This document shows, one piece after another, positions 1 through 8,317 of a stretch of DNA of 64,000 nucleotides (positions within the stretch are counted from its first letter, which is position 1; each line of letters starts with the position of its first letter). Location: NCBI RefSeq assembly GCF_003311645.1, contig NZ_QEST01000081.1:41878-105877 (forward strand), read 5' to 3'. The position numbers and the translations under genes are program-made. The notes below the pieces were generated by a model. The model was not told the origin of the DNA, did not search any database, and was given only the letters and a program-made list of their open reading frames with translations. This DNA is from Streptomyces sp. PT12. Lineage in GTDB: Bacteria > Actinomycetota > Actinomycetes > Streptomycetales > Streptomycetaceae.

Positions 1-2
1 GC

Positions 3-1589
3 GAGACGCTGCTCGCCCTGATCGTCGACGCGGACTTCGCCGATCAGTTCGAGCTGCGTTCCGATCACCGCTGGTACGAGAAGCCGCACGCGGTGCGCAC
101 CAGGTCGTTACTTCCCGACGGGGTCGAGTTCGGCTACCGGCGCCGTGAGTGGCACTCGCGCACGGCCGTGACGGCCGAGCCCGCGCCCGAGGCGGTCGAG
201 GAGACCGGCAGCGGCGCGCGGCGGCTGTGCTGGCGCGTCGAGCTGCCGCCGCACGGCTCGGCCGAGCTGACGCTGCGCGTGGCGGCGCACCCGTACGGCG
301 CGCCCGAGTCGGCGGCGGTCTTCCCCGAGGACCCGGCGCCGCGCGAGCTCGACGTCCCCGATGGCTGGCCGGGGCTCGCCCGCGCGTGCGCGCAGGGCCT
401 GGCCGACCTGACCGCGCTGCGCATGACCGCGACCGGCCCCGACGGCGAGCCGGTGCGCGTTCCGGCCGCGGGGGTGCCGTGGTTCCTCACGCTGCTCGGC
501 CGCCATGCCGCGATCGCCTCGCTGTTCGCGCTCCCCGCGCGCCCCGAGACGGCCGCGGCGACGCTGCTCGCGCTGGCCGCGGCGCAGGCCACGGGCGAGG
601 ACGCGGACCGGCTCGCGCAGCCGGGCAAGATCGTGCACGAGCTGCGCCACGGCGAGCTCGCCCACTTCGGGCAGGTGCCGTACGGGCGTTACTACGGCTC
701 GGTGGACAGCACCCCGCTCTTCCTCGTGCTGCTGGGCGCCCACGCGCAGGCCACGGGCGACGACAAGCTGGCCCACCGCCTTGAACGGAACGCCCGGGCC
801 GCGGTGGACTGGATGTTCCACTCGGGCGGCCTGGCCGAGCACGGCTATCTGCGCTACCGCGCCGACGAGGGCGGCCTGGCGAACCAGAGCTGGAAGGACT
901 CCCCCGGCGCGATCTGCCGCGCCGACGGCACCCCGGCCAAGGGCGTCATCACGGCGGCATCGGCACAGGGTTACGCGTATGACGCGCTGCGCCGCACGGC
1001 CCGCCTGGCGCGTTCCACCTGGGACGACCCCCGGTACGCCGACCGCCTCGACGCGGCGGCCGACGGGCTCAGGGCGCGTTTCCTCGCCGACTTCTGGCTG
1101 GACGAGCGGGACTTCCCCGCGCTGGCCCTCGACGGCGAGGGCGAACGGGTCGACGCGCTCGGCTCGGACGCGGGCCATCTGCTGTGGACGGGCATCCTCG
1201 ACGAGGAGCGTGGCAAGTCCGTGGGGCGGCGCCTGCTCTCGCCCGCGTTCTTCACCGGCTGGGGCGTGCGCACGCTGGCGGCGGGCCAGGAGGCGTACCA
1301 CCCGCTGTCGTACCACCGGGGCAGCGTGTGGCCGCACGACAGCGCGATCGCGGCACTCGGCCTCGCGCGGTACGGCCTGCACGAGGAGGCGGCGACGCTC
1401 ACGCGTGGCCTGCTCGCGATGGCGGAGCGGCACGGCTACCGGATGCCCGAGGTGATCGCGGGCTACGCCCGCGCCGAACACCCCGAGCCCGTCCCCTATC
1501 CCCACGCGTGCTCGCCGCAGGCGTGGGCGGCGGCCTCGCCGCTCGCGCTGCGCACGGCGGTCTCGAACGTCGCGGCCGCGGCGCGCTGA
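3..1589 (+). CDS. glycogen debranching-type amylo-alpha-1,6-glucosidase, 5' partial
   Basis: The frame is open from the window edge, so the N-terminus is missing; 528 residues are present. The first residues (ADFADQFELRSD) fit the end of the N-terminal glycogen-debranching domain. The rest is an alpha/alpha-barrel glycosidase domain with VPYGRYYGSVDSTPLFL and, near the C-terminus, SYHRGSVWPHDSAIAALGL, both typical of bacterial debranching enzymes that remove alpha-1,6 branches from glycogen or trehalose-derived glucans. No signal peptide can be judged. Codon 108-110 is TTA, a codon read only by the bldA tRNA in streptomycetes, so expression may be tied to development. The gene ends convergently with dusB. 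Family confident; exact substrate unknown. Confidence 0.85.
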   Translation, partial: ETLLALIVDADFADQFELRSDHRWYEKPHAVRTRSLLPDGVEFGYRRREWHSRTAVTAEPAPEAVEETGSGARRLCWRVELPPHGSAELTLRVAAHPYGAPESAAVFPEDPAPRELDVPDGWPGLARACAQGLADLTALRMTATGPDGEPVRVPAAGVPWFLTLLGRHAAIASLFALPARPETAAATLLALAAAQATGEDADRLAQPGKIVHELRHGELAHFGQVPYGRYYGSVDSTPLFLVLLGAHAQATGDDKLAHRLERNARAAVDWMFHSGGLAEHGYLRYRADEGGLANQSWKDSPGAICRADGTPAKGVITAASAQGYAYDALRRTARLARSTWDDPRYADRLDAAADGLRARFLADFWLDERDFPALALDGEGERVDALGSDAGHLLWTGILDEERGKSVGRRLLSPAFFTGWGVRTLAAGQEAYHPLSYHRGSVWPHDSAIAALGLARYGLHEEAATLTRGLLAMAERHGYRMPEVIAGYARAEHPEPVPYPHACSPQAWAAASPLALRTAVSNVAAAAR

Positions 1590-1596
1590 CCGGGCC

Positions 1597-1626
1597 CCGC
1601 CCGCCCCTTCCGGGAGGGGCGGGCGG
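1597..1626. terminator. bidirectional terminator hairpin between debranching enzyme and dusB
   Basis: A perfect 12-bp stem (CCGCCCGCCCCT at 1597-1608, complement at 1615-1626) encloses a six-base loop. It starts 8 bases after the stop codon of the upstream gene and lies between two convergent genes. There is no T tract, which is common for actinobacterial terminators. Confidence 0.7.
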
Positions 1627-1704
1627 TCGGGGCCGCGGCAGGGCGGCGGAGTGCGGGGCGGCGGCGCGCGCGGCGCGGTCTCGACGGGGGCGCGCGCGGG
1701 GCGG

Positions 1705-2844
1705 TCAGCCGCCCGAGGTCGCGGACTCCGCGTCGGCGGTGACGCAGGCGCCCGCGTCGTACGGGTCGGCCAGCCAGCCGTCGGGGAGCGCCACTCTGTT
1801 CCGGCCCGAGGTGCGGCCACGGGGACCGTCGGCCGCGGCGGGCCACTCCTGGGAGAGGTCAAGGGTGCCCAGCAGGTCCTCCAGCTCGGCGAGCGAGGCG
1901 ACCACGGCCAGGCGGCCCCGCAGGTCGGAGCCCACCGAGAACCCCTTGGTGTACCAGGCGACATGCTTGCGGAAGTCGATCACGCCGCGCGCCTCGTCCC
2001 CGAGCCACTCCCCCAGCAGCCTCGCGTGCCGCAGCATCACGTCGGCGACCTCGCGCAGCGAGGGGCGCGCATAGCCCTCGGGTCCCCGCCCGTCGAACGC
2101 GGCCACCAGGTCGGCGAACAGCCATGGGCGGCCCAGGCAGCCGCGGCCCACCACGACGCCGTCGCAGCCGGTCTCGCGCATCATCCGCACCGCGTCGTCG
2201 GCGGACCAGATGTCGCCGTTGCCCAGCACGGGGATCTCGGGCACGGCCTCCTTGAGCCGGGCGATCGCGGACCAGTCGGCCCGGCCGCCGTAGTGCTGCG
2301 CCGCGGTGCGGCCGTGCAGGGCGATCGCGGTGACGCCCTCGTCCACGGCGATGCGGCCCGCGTCGAGATGGGTGAGGTGGTCGTCGTCGATGCCCTTGCG
2401 CATCTTTACCGTGACCGGCAGGCCGCCCGCCCCCGCGACCGCCTCGCGCAGGATCGCGCGCAGCAGCGGGCGCTTGTACGGGAGCGCCGAACCCCCGCCG
2501 CGCCTGGTCACCTTGGGGACGGGACAGCCGAAGTTCAGGTCGATGTGGTCGGCCAGGTCCTCGTCGGCGATCATCCGCACCGCGCGCCCGACCGTGGCCG
2601 GGTCCACGCCGTAGAGCTGGAGGGAGCGGGGCTTCTCCGCGGCGTCGAAGTGGATGAGCCGCATCGTCTTGTCGTTCCGCTCGACCAGGGCCCTGCTGGT
2701 GATCATCTCGCTGACGAACAGCCCGCGCCCGGCCGCGAACTCGCGGCACAGGGTCCTGAACGGCGCGTTGGTGATGCCCGCCATCGGGGCCAGCACCACG
2801 GGCGGGTCCACGGCGTGCGGGCCGTAGTGGAGCGGAGTCGTCAT
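1705..2844 (-). CDS. dusB: tRNA-dihydrouridine synthase DusB
   Basis: FMN-dependent enzyme that reduces uridines in the tRNA D-loop. The 379-residue protein opens with the TIM-barrel signature APMAGITNAPFRTLCREF. It carries the catalytic cysteine in LNFGCPVPKV and the phosphate/FMN-binding stretch DGVVVGRGCLGRPWLF. Length is normal for the actinobacterial NifR3/DusB family. Start choice: ATG at 2844 lies 7 bases after a GACAAT -10-like hexamer (2852-2857), suggesting leaderless translation; an in-frame ATG at 2853 would overlap that hexamer. It is divergent from the aldo/keto reductase gene, sharing an upstream region of about 100 bases, and appears monocistronic. Confidence 0.95.
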   Translation of the reverse strand: MTTPLHYGPHAVDPPVVLAPMAGITNAPFRTLCREFAAGRGLFVSEMITSRALVERNDKTMRLIHFDAAEKPRSLQLYGVDPATVGRAVRMIADEDLADHIDLNFGCPVPKVTRRGGGSALPYKRPLLRAILREAVAGAGGLPVTVKMRKGIDDDHLTHLDAGRIAVDEGVTAIALHGRTAAQHYGGRADWSAIARLKEAVPEIPVLGNGDIWSADDAVRMMRETGCDGVVVGRGCLGRPWLFADLVAAFDGRGPEGYARPSLREVADVMLRHARLLGEWLGDEARGVIDFRKHVAWYTKGFSVGSDLRGRLAVVASLAELEDLLGTLDLSQEWPAAADGPRGRTSGRNRVALPDGWLADPYDAGACVTADAESATSGG

Positions 2845-2900
2845 GGAGCCCATTGTCCCCCGGCGCGGCGGGGGCCGCGCGGGAGCGGACAGAAGAGATC

Positions 2901-2924
2901 CTGACAGATATTGACATCTGTCAG
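2901..2924. promoter_or_regulatory. palindromic operator, probable TetR-family site
   Basis: Perfect 9-bp inverted repeat CTGACAGAT-N6-ATCTGTCAG. It overlaps a TTGACA -35 element (2911-2916) of the aldo/keto reductase promoter; a -10 at 2934-2939 (CACTCT) would start transcription at or next to the ATG at 2946. A TetR gene lies just downstream in the same direction, so autoregulation of the pair is the simplest reading. Confidence 0.7.
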
Positions 2925-2945
2925 TTGATGGGTCACTCTGGGGGC

Positions 2946-4076
2946 ATGACACATTCAGAGACGGCTTCTTCTCCGGTGGCCACTTCCTCCTCCACGACCG
3001 CTCCTTCTCCAGCTCCTTCTGCGACTTCGGCTGCTTCTCCGGCTTCGGCTGCTTCTCCGGCTTCGTCCGCGATGCCGCTCCGGCGGCTCGGGGCGACCGG
3101 GCCGGAGGTCTCGGCGCTCGGCCTGGGCTGCATGGGCATGTCCGCGCTCTACGGCGAGGCGGACCGCGCCGAGTCCCTGGCGACGATCCACGCCGCGCTC
3201 GACGCGGGCGTCACCCTGCTGGACACCGGCGACTTCTACGGCATGGGGCACAACGAGTTGCTGATCGGCGAGGCGCTGCGCACGGCGCCCGCGGGGGCGC
3301 GGGAGCGGGCCCTGGTCAGCGTGAAGTTCGGCGCGCTGCGCACCCCTGAGGGCGCCTTCGTCGGCTATGACGGCCGCCCGGCCGCCGTGAAGAGCTTCGC
3401 GGCGTACTCCCTGCAACGGCTCGGCACCGACCACATCGACATCTACCGCATCGCGCGGGCCGACCCGGATGTGCCCATCGAGGAGACGGTCGGTGCGATC
3501 GCCGAGCTGGTCGAGAGCGGGCATGTGCGCCACATAGGGCTCTCGGAGCTGGGGGCCGACACGATCAGGCGGGCCGCGGCCACCGCGCCGATAGCGGACC
3601 TCCAGATCGAGTACTCGCTGGTCTCGCGCGGCATCGAGCCGGAGATCCTGCCCACCGTGCGGGAGTTGGGCATCGGCGTCACGGCCTATGGCGTGCTCTC
3701 CCGCGGCCTGATCAGCGGGCACTGGACGCCCGACCGGCGCCTGTCGCCGACCGACTTCCGCGCCATGTCCCCGCGCTTCTCCCCGGAGAACATCCAGCAC
3801 AATCTCGGCCTGGTCGAGATCCTGCGGGAGATGGCCGACGACAAGGGCGTGACGGTCGCGCAGCTGGCCATCGCGTGGGTGCTCGCCCAGGGCGAGGACA
3901 TCGTCCCGCTCGTCGGCGCCAGGACCAGGCAGCGGCTGGACGAATCGCTCGCGGCGCTGGGCGTTAGTCTCGACGCCGACGAGCTGGCCGCCCTAGGCAA
4001 GGCCCTCCCGCCCGGCTCCATAGCGGGCGAGCGGTATCCGGCGGCCCAGATGGCGCACCTGGACAGCGAGAAGTGA
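2946..4076 (+). CDS. aldo/keto reductase with low-complexity N-terminus
   Basis: NAD(P)H-dependent oxidoreductase, 376 residues. The first 42 or so are a Ser/Ala/Pro-rich stretch; the catalytic barrel starts at MPLRRLGATGPEVSALGLGC, where an in-frame ATG (3072) could be the true start. Catalytic Asp and Tyr (LDTGDFYGMGHNE) and Lys (VSVKFGAL) are present. The usual active-site His of the IDLYYQHR motif is replaced (IDIYRIARAD), as in a subgroup of AKR proteins, so reduction of ordinary carbonyls is not assured. Start 2946 was chosen because a TTGACA promoter and operator lie immediately upstream, but no clear ribosome site precedes it. It is followed after 12 bases by a TetR gene. Confidence 0.85.
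   Translation: MTHSETASSPVATSSSTTAPSPAPSATSAASPASAASPASSAMPLRRLGATGPEVSALGLGCMGMSALYGEADRAESLATIHAALDAGVTLLDTGDFYGMGHNELLIGEALRTAPAGARERALVSVKFGALRTPEGAFVGYDGRPAAVKSFAAYSLQRLGTDHIDIYRIARADPDVPIEETVGAIAELVESGHVRHIGLSELGADTIRRAAATAPIADLQIEYSLVSRGIEPEILPTVRELGIGVTAYGVLSRGLISGHWTPDRRLSPTDFRAMSPRFSPENIQHNLGLVEILREMADDKGVTVAQLAIAWVLAQGEDIVPLVGARTRQRLDESLAALGVSLDADELAALGKALPPGSIAGERYPAAQMAHLDSEK
3024..3063 (+). repeat. 18-bp tandem repeat in the reductase N-terminal coding region
   Basis: The unit CTTCGGCTGCTTCTCCGG recurs in tandem here and encodes the Ala/Ser/Pro-rich leader of the aldo/keto reductase. It explains the low-complexity segment as repeat expansion rather than a sorting signal. Confidence 0.6.
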
Positions 4077-4088
4077 AGTAGGGACGGT

Positions 4089-4673
4089 ATGGCCGAAGCG
4101 CTGACGCCCGAGCAGATCCTACGGGCCACGGAGGAGGTGCTGCGGCGCTACGGCCCGGCGAAGGCCACCGTGGTGGACGTGGCGCGGGCCCTCGGCGTCA
4201 GCCATGGCACGGTCTACCGCCACTTCAGGACCAAGGCCGCGCTGCGCGAGGCCGTCACCAAGCGCTGGCTCGACCGCACCACCGAGCAGCTGGAGTCCGT
4301 GGCCGAGCGCCAGGGCCCGGCCGAGGAACGCCTCGTCGACTGGCTGACGGGCCTGTTCGCGGCGAAGCGGCGCAAGGCGGGCGACGACCCGGAGCTGTTC
4401 GCGACGTACACCTCGCTCGTCGGCGAGCACAGCGAGGCCGTCGACCAGCATGTCACCGACCTGGAGGGCCAGCTGGCCCGGATCATCGAGGACGGCCGCG
4501 CGCAGGGGACGTTCACCGGCCTGTCCTCGGGGCCCGACACCGCGGCCCGCGCGGTCTTCCAGGCCACCGCCCGCTTCCACGACCCCTCGTATGCCCCGCA
4601 GTGGTCCGACCCCTCGGCGGACGCGGACTTCGAGGCGGTGCGCGACCTGATCCTGCGGGGACTGACCAGCTGA
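4089..4673 (+). CDS. TetR/AcrR family transcriptional regulator
   Basis: DNA-binding repressor of 194 residues. The N-terminal helix-turn-helix is clear (ATVVDVARALGVSHGTVYRHFRTKAALREA, residues about 24-53; quoted in part: SHGTVYRHF). The C-terminal half is the variable ligand-binding region. It follows the aldo/keto reductase by 12 bases and is almost certainly co-transcribed with it. The palindrome at 2901-2924 is its likely operator. The ligand cannot be read from sequence. Confidence 0.9.
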   Translation: MAEALTPEQILRATEEVLRRYGPAKATVVDVARALGVSHGTVYRHFRTKAALREAVTKRWLDRTTEQLESVAERQGPAEERLVDWLTGLFAAKRRKAGDDPELFATYTSLVGEHSEAVDQHVTDLEGQLARIIEDGRAQGTFTGLSSGPDTAARAVFQATARFHDPSYAPQWSDPSADADFEAVRDLILRGLTS

Positions 4674-4798
4674 TCCACCGGCGATCGCCGTCCGTGCCCG
4701 GGCACAGGCACGACGGGCGCCCCCGGCGCGGCGGATGGACGTGCCCGCGGGCTAGCCGCGCGCTGGACACCGCGGGCTGGGACGGCTGATCTCGTGAG

Positions 4799-4837
4799 CG
4801 ACGCCGGTCGCTCCCGGGTGGGGGCGGACCGGCGTCG
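4799..4837. terminator. terminator hairpin between the TetR gene and glyS
   Basis: Perfect 11-bp inverted repeat CGACGCCGGTC / GACCGGCGTCG with a 17-base loop, lying between convergent genes 18 bases from the glyS stop codon. The rest of 4674-4854 shows no gene. Confidence 0.6.
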
Positions 4838-4854
4838 GTCGGGAAGGGCGGGGG

Positions 4855-6237
4855 TCAGCAGCCCACGAGGCGGGCCCCCAGGTAGGACTCGATCTGGTCG
4901 AGCGAGACCCGCTCCTGCTTCATCGAGTCACGCTCGCGCACGGTCACGGCGTTGTCGTCCAGGGTGTCGAAGTCGACCGTCACACAAAACGGCGTGCCGA
5001 TCTCGTCCTGGCGACGGTAGCGGCGGCCGATGGCGCCCGCGTCGTCGAACTCGATGTTCCAGCTCCGGCGCAGCGCGGTGGCCAGGTCGCGGGCCTTCGG
5101 GGAGAGCTGGGGGTTCCGGGAGAGCGGCAGCACGCCGACCTTGACCGGGGCGAGGCGCGGGTCGAGGCCGAGCACGGCGCGCTTCTCCATCTTGCCCTTG
5201 GCGTTGGGTGCCTCGTCCTCGCGGTACCCGTCGAGGAGGAACGCCAGCATCGTGCGGCCGACACCCGCGGCGGGCTCGATGACATAGGGCGTCCAGCGCT
5301 CGCCCGCCTCCTGGTCGAAGTAGCTCAGGTCCTGGCCCGACGCCTTGGAGTGGGCGTTGAGGTCGTAGTCGGTGCGGTTGGCGACACCCTCGAGCTCACC
5401 GAACTCCGAGCCCTGGAAGTTGAAGCGGTACTCGATGTCGGCGGTGCGCTTGGAGTAGTGGGACAGCTTCTCCTTGGGGTGCTCGTACCACCGCATGTTC
5501 GCCTCGGAGAGGCCGAGGTCGCGGTACCAGCTCCAGCGCTGCTCCATCCAGTATCCGTGCCAGTGCTCGTCCTCGCCTGGCTTGACGAAGAACTCCATCT
5601 CCATCTGCTCGAACTCACGGGTGCGGAAGATGAAGTTGCCGGGGGTGATCTCGTTCCTGAAGGACTTGCCCATCTGCGCGATGCCGAACGGCGGCTTGCG
5701 GCGCGACGTCTGCTGCACGGCGGCGAAGTTGGTGAAAATGCCCTGCGCGGTCTCGGGCCGCAGATAGGCCACCGAGCCCGAGTCCTGCGTCGGGCCGAGG
5801 TGGGTGGAGAGCAGCCCGGAGAACTGCTTGGGCTCGGTGAAGGTGCCCTTGTTCCCGCAGTTGGGGCAGTTGAGGTCGGCGAGGCCGCCGGTGGGCGCGT
5901 GGCCGTGCTTCGCCTCGTACGCCTCCTCCAGGTGGTCCGCGCGGAAGCGCTTGTGGCAGGAGGTGCACTCGGTCAGCGGGTCGGTGAAGGTGGCGACGTG
6001 CCCCGACGCCTGCCACACCTCCGTGGCCAGGATGACCGACGAGTCGATCCCGACGACGTCGTCGCGCGAGGTGACCATGGCGCGCCACCACTGGCGCTTG
6101 ATGTTCTCCTTCAGCTCCACGCCCAGCGGCCCGTAGTCCCAGGCGGCACGCTGCCCGCCGTAGATCTCGCTGCTGGGGTAGACGAAGCCACGGCGCTTGC
6201 TGAGGCTGACGATGGTGTCGATCTTGTCGGCGGCCAC
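4855..6237 (-). CDS. glyS: glycyl-tRNA synthetase, alpha2 type
   Basis: Class II aminoacyl-tRNA synthetase that charges tRNA-Gly; 460 residues, the usual length for the homodimeric form. The start is GTG at 6237, giving [28 protein letters not shown] at the N-terminus (first part matches the family), with ribosome site GAAGAG about 6 bases upstream. A cysteine pair typical of the insert is seen in CTSCHKRF and CPNCGNKG. Class II motif 2 is visible in FRNEITPG and motif 3 in [17 protein letters not shown] longer reading frame upstream is not supported. The promoter TTGCTG-N19-TAACCT lies at 6278-6308. Confidence 0.96.
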   Translation of the reverse strand: MAADKIDTIVSLSKRRGFVYPSSEIYGGQRAAWDYGPLGVELKENIKRQWWRAMVTSRDDVVGIDSSVILATEVWQASGHVATFTDPLTECTSCHKRFRADHLEEAYEAKHGHAPTGGLADLNCPNCGNKGTFTEPKQFSGLLSTHLGPTQDSGSVAYLRPETAQGIFTNFAAVQQTSRRKPPFGIAQMGKSFRNEITPGNFIFRTREFEQMEMEFFVKPGEDEHWHGYWMEQRWSWYRDLGLSEANMRWYEHPKEKLSHYSKRTADIEYRFNFQGSEFGELEGVANRTDYDLNAHSKASGQDLSYFDQEAGERWTPYVIEPAAGVGRTMLAFLLDGYREDEAPNAKGKMEKRAVLGLDPRLAPVKVGVLPLSRNPQLSPKARDLATALRRSWNIEFDDAGAIGRRYRRQDEIGTPFCVTVDFDTLDDNAVTVRERDSMKQERVSLDQIESYLGARLVGC

Positions 6238-6277
6238 GGTGCTCTCTTCAGGACGAAGGACGACATGGAATTGCCTC

Positions 6278-6308
6278 AGGTTACCGGCGTACAAGGGGGC
6301 CGCAGCAA
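6278..6308 (-). promoter_or_regulatory. glyS promoter
   Basis: On the minus strand TTGCTG (6303-6308) and TAACCT (6278-6283) are separated by 19 bases and fit a housekeeping sigma promoter. The predicted leader to the GTG start is about 35 bases. No T-box features were recognised in so short a leader. Confidence 0.45.
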
Positions 6309-6381
6309 ATCGGTAACGGGAATCCGGACCGGCCGGGGCGACCCCTCCCACAGGGCCCGCCGTCAGGCCACATTGACCCAT

Positions 6382-6419
6382 TTGACAATCATTTCCACTT
6401 GTAGTGAAAATGGCTGTCA
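6382..6419 (+). promoter_or_regulatory. znuA promoter with two Zur boxes
   Basis: Box 1, TGACAATCATTTCCA (6383-6397), differs at two positions from the streptomycete Zur core TGAAAATCATTTTCA. Box 2, TGAAAATGGCTGTCA (6405-6419), is weaker. Their centres are 22 bases apart, two helical turns. Box 1 covers the TTGACA -35 (6382-6387) and box 2 covers the GAAAAT -10 (6406-6411), so zinc-loaded Zur would block polymerase directly. Predicted transcription starts at the ATG at 6419. Confidence 0.8.
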
Positions 6420-7477
6420 TGACAACAAGACGCCGTTCACGCTCCCGGATACGCATCCCCGCCCTGGCCGCCGGTGCCACGGCACTCGGCCTGCTGGCCC
6501 TCTCGGCCTGCGGCTCGGACGACGGCGGGGGCGGGGGCGACGAAGGGCAGGGCGGGGACGGCCGGTTGAGCGTAGTGGCGTCGTTCTATCCGATGGAGTT
6601 CCTGGTGGAGCGCATCGGCGGCGACCATGTCTCCGTGGAAACCCTCACCGAGCCGGGCGTCGAGCCGCACGACCTGGAGATCAGCCCCCAGCAGACCGCC
6701 TCGCTCCACGAGGCCGACCTCGTCGTCTACCTGGCCGGGCTCCAGCCCGCCGTGGACGACGCGATCGAGCAGTCGGGCGCCGAACACGTCGCCGAGGCCA
6801 CGTCGTTCACCACCCTCCACGAGGACGAGGGCCACGCCGGGGACGAGCACGGCGAGCACGGCGAGGAGGAGGAGCACGGCGAGGACGAGCACGCCGACGA
6901 GGGCCACGGCGAGGACGAGGCCCACGAGGAGGAGCACGGCCACGCGCACGAGGGCGGGCTCGACCCGCATGTGTGGCTCGACCCCGTGAAGTACGGCGAG
7001 GTCGCCGAGGGCGTCGGCGCCGCGCTTGCCGAGGCCGACCCGGACAACGCCGCCGACTACGAGCGCGCCACCGCCGAGCTCACCGAGGAGCTGACCGCGC
7101 TGGACCAGGAGTTCAGCGAGGGACTGGCCGCGGCCGAGACGGACACGTTCATCACGACGCACTCGGCGTTCGGCTACCTCGCCGAGCGCTACGGCCTCCG
7201 CCAGGAGTCCATCGCCGGTCTCGACCCCGAGTCCGAGCCCAGCGCCGCCCGGATGCGCGATCTCCAGGAGATCGCCGAGGCGGACGGCGTGACCACCGTC
7301 TTCTTCGAGACCCTGGTCAGCGACGAGACCGCGCGCACCCTGGCCGACGACCTCGGGATCGACACGGCCGTCCTCGACCCGCTCGAGGGAATCACCGAGG
7401 ACTCCCCCGGCGCTGACTACATCGCCGTGATGCGCGCCAACCTCGAGGCCCTGCGCCTCGCGCTCGGCGCCGCCTGA
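6419..7477 (+). CDS. znuA: zinc ABC transporter substrate-binding lipoprotein ZnuA
   Basis: Extracytoplasmic zinc-binding protein of the cluster A-I family, 352 residues. An Arg-rich signal peptide ends in the lipobox LSAC, so it should be a membrane-anchored lipoprotein. Metal ligands expected for the family include the His in EPHDLEISP and in DPHVWLDP. Between them lies a long His/Glu/Asp-rich loop (about residues 136-182), which in ZnuA proteins collects zinc. Three starts are possible (GTG 6404, ATG 6410, ATG 6419). The last was chosen because both Zur boxes and the -10 precede it, implying a leaderless message. First gene of znuACB-zur. Confidence 0.95.
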   Translation: MTTRRRSRSRIRIPALAAGATALGLLALSACGSDDGGGGGDEGQGGDGRLSVVASFYPMEFLVERIGGDHVSVETLTEPGVEPHDLEISPQQTASLHEADLVVYLAGLQPAVDDAIEQSGAEHVAEATSFTTLHEDEGHAGDEHGEHGEEEEHGEDEHADEGHGEDEAHEEEHGHAHEGGLDPHVWLDPVKYGEVAEGVGAALAEADPDNAADYERATAELTEELTALDQEFSEGLAAAETDTFITTHSAFGYLAERYGLRQESIAGLDPESEPSAARMRDLQEIAEADGVTTVFFETLVSDETARTLADDLGIDTAVLDPLEGITEDSPGADYIAVMRANLEALRLALGAA

Positions 7478-7561
7478 CCCCGGCGGCCCACGGGCCGACG
7501 CGCACACGGACAGACGCACGGACACACGCACGGACGCACGACGAGACGGAAGAGGTCCCCC

Positions 7562-8317
7562 ATGGAGCCCGTGATATCCCTGACCGGGGTCCGCGCCGAG
7601 CTCGGCGGGCAGCGGGTCCTGCACGGCGTCGACCTGGCCGTGCGCCCCGGCGAGGTGGTCGCGCTGCTCGGCGCCAACGGCTCGGGCAAGTCCACCGCCG
7701 TGCGCGCCGCCGTGGGGCAGGTGCCGGTCAGCGCGGGCACGTTGACGCTGTTCGGCACCCCGGTCCGGCGGTTCCGCGACTGGGCCAGGGTCGGCTATGT
7801 CCCGCAGCGCTCGACCGCCGCGGGCGGCGTGCCCGCCACCGTGCGCGAGGTCGTCGCGGCAGGGCGCCTGGCCCGCCGCGGCCTGCGCCCGCTGCGCCGC
7901 GCCGACCACGCCGCCGTGGACCGCGCCCTTGGCCTGGTGGGCCTGGCCGACCGGGCGCACGACGCGGTGGACGCGCTCTCGGGCGGCCAGCACCAGCGCG
8001 TGCTGATCGCGCGCGCGCTGACGGCCGAGCCCGAGGCGTTGATCATGGACGAACCACTCGCGGGCGTCGACCTGGCCAGCCAGCGCGTGCTCGCGGGGAC
8101 GCTGCGGACGCTGGTCGCCGACGGGGTCGCGGTGCTGCTCGTGCTGCACGAGACGGGCCCGCTCCAGCCATTGATCGACCGGGCCGTCGTGCTGGCCCAC
8201 GGCCGGGTGGAGCGCACCGTCGAGCACCCGGCCGGGCTGCCCGAGAGCCAGGCATGCCATCCGGCCGACGCCGTTGAGCCGTCGGCCGAGTCGCCGCTCC
8301 AGACGGGGATCCTGTGA
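7562..8317 (+). CDS. znuC: zinc ABC transporter ATP-binding protein ZnuC
   Basis: ATPase of the zinc importer, 251 residues. Walker A is GANGSGKST (about residues 38-46), the ABC signature is LSGGQHQRVLIARAL, and Walker B is ALIMDEPLAG. The start ATG has the ribosome site GGAAGAGG. It lies 84 bases after znuA; the spacer is a run of near-repeats of ACGGACGCAC. The stop overlaps the znuB start by one base (TGATG), indicating translational coupling. Confidence 0.95.
   Translation: MEPVISLTGVRAELGGQRVLHGVDLAVRPGEVVALLGANGSGKSTAVRAAVGQVPVSAGTLTLFGTPVRRFRDWARVGYVPQRSTAAGGVPATVREVVAAGRLARRGLRPLRRADHAAVDRALGLVGLADRAHDAVDALSGGQHQRVLIARALTAEPEALIMDEPLAGVDLASQRVLAGTLRTLVADGVAVLLVLHETGPLQPLIDRAVVLAHGRVERTVEHPAGLPESQACHPADAVEPSAESPLQTGIL

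Noticed and set aside
6238-6303. T-box riboswitch before glyS
   Set aside because: The predicted leader is about 35 bases, too short for a specifier loop and antiterminator, and no T-box sequence was seen.
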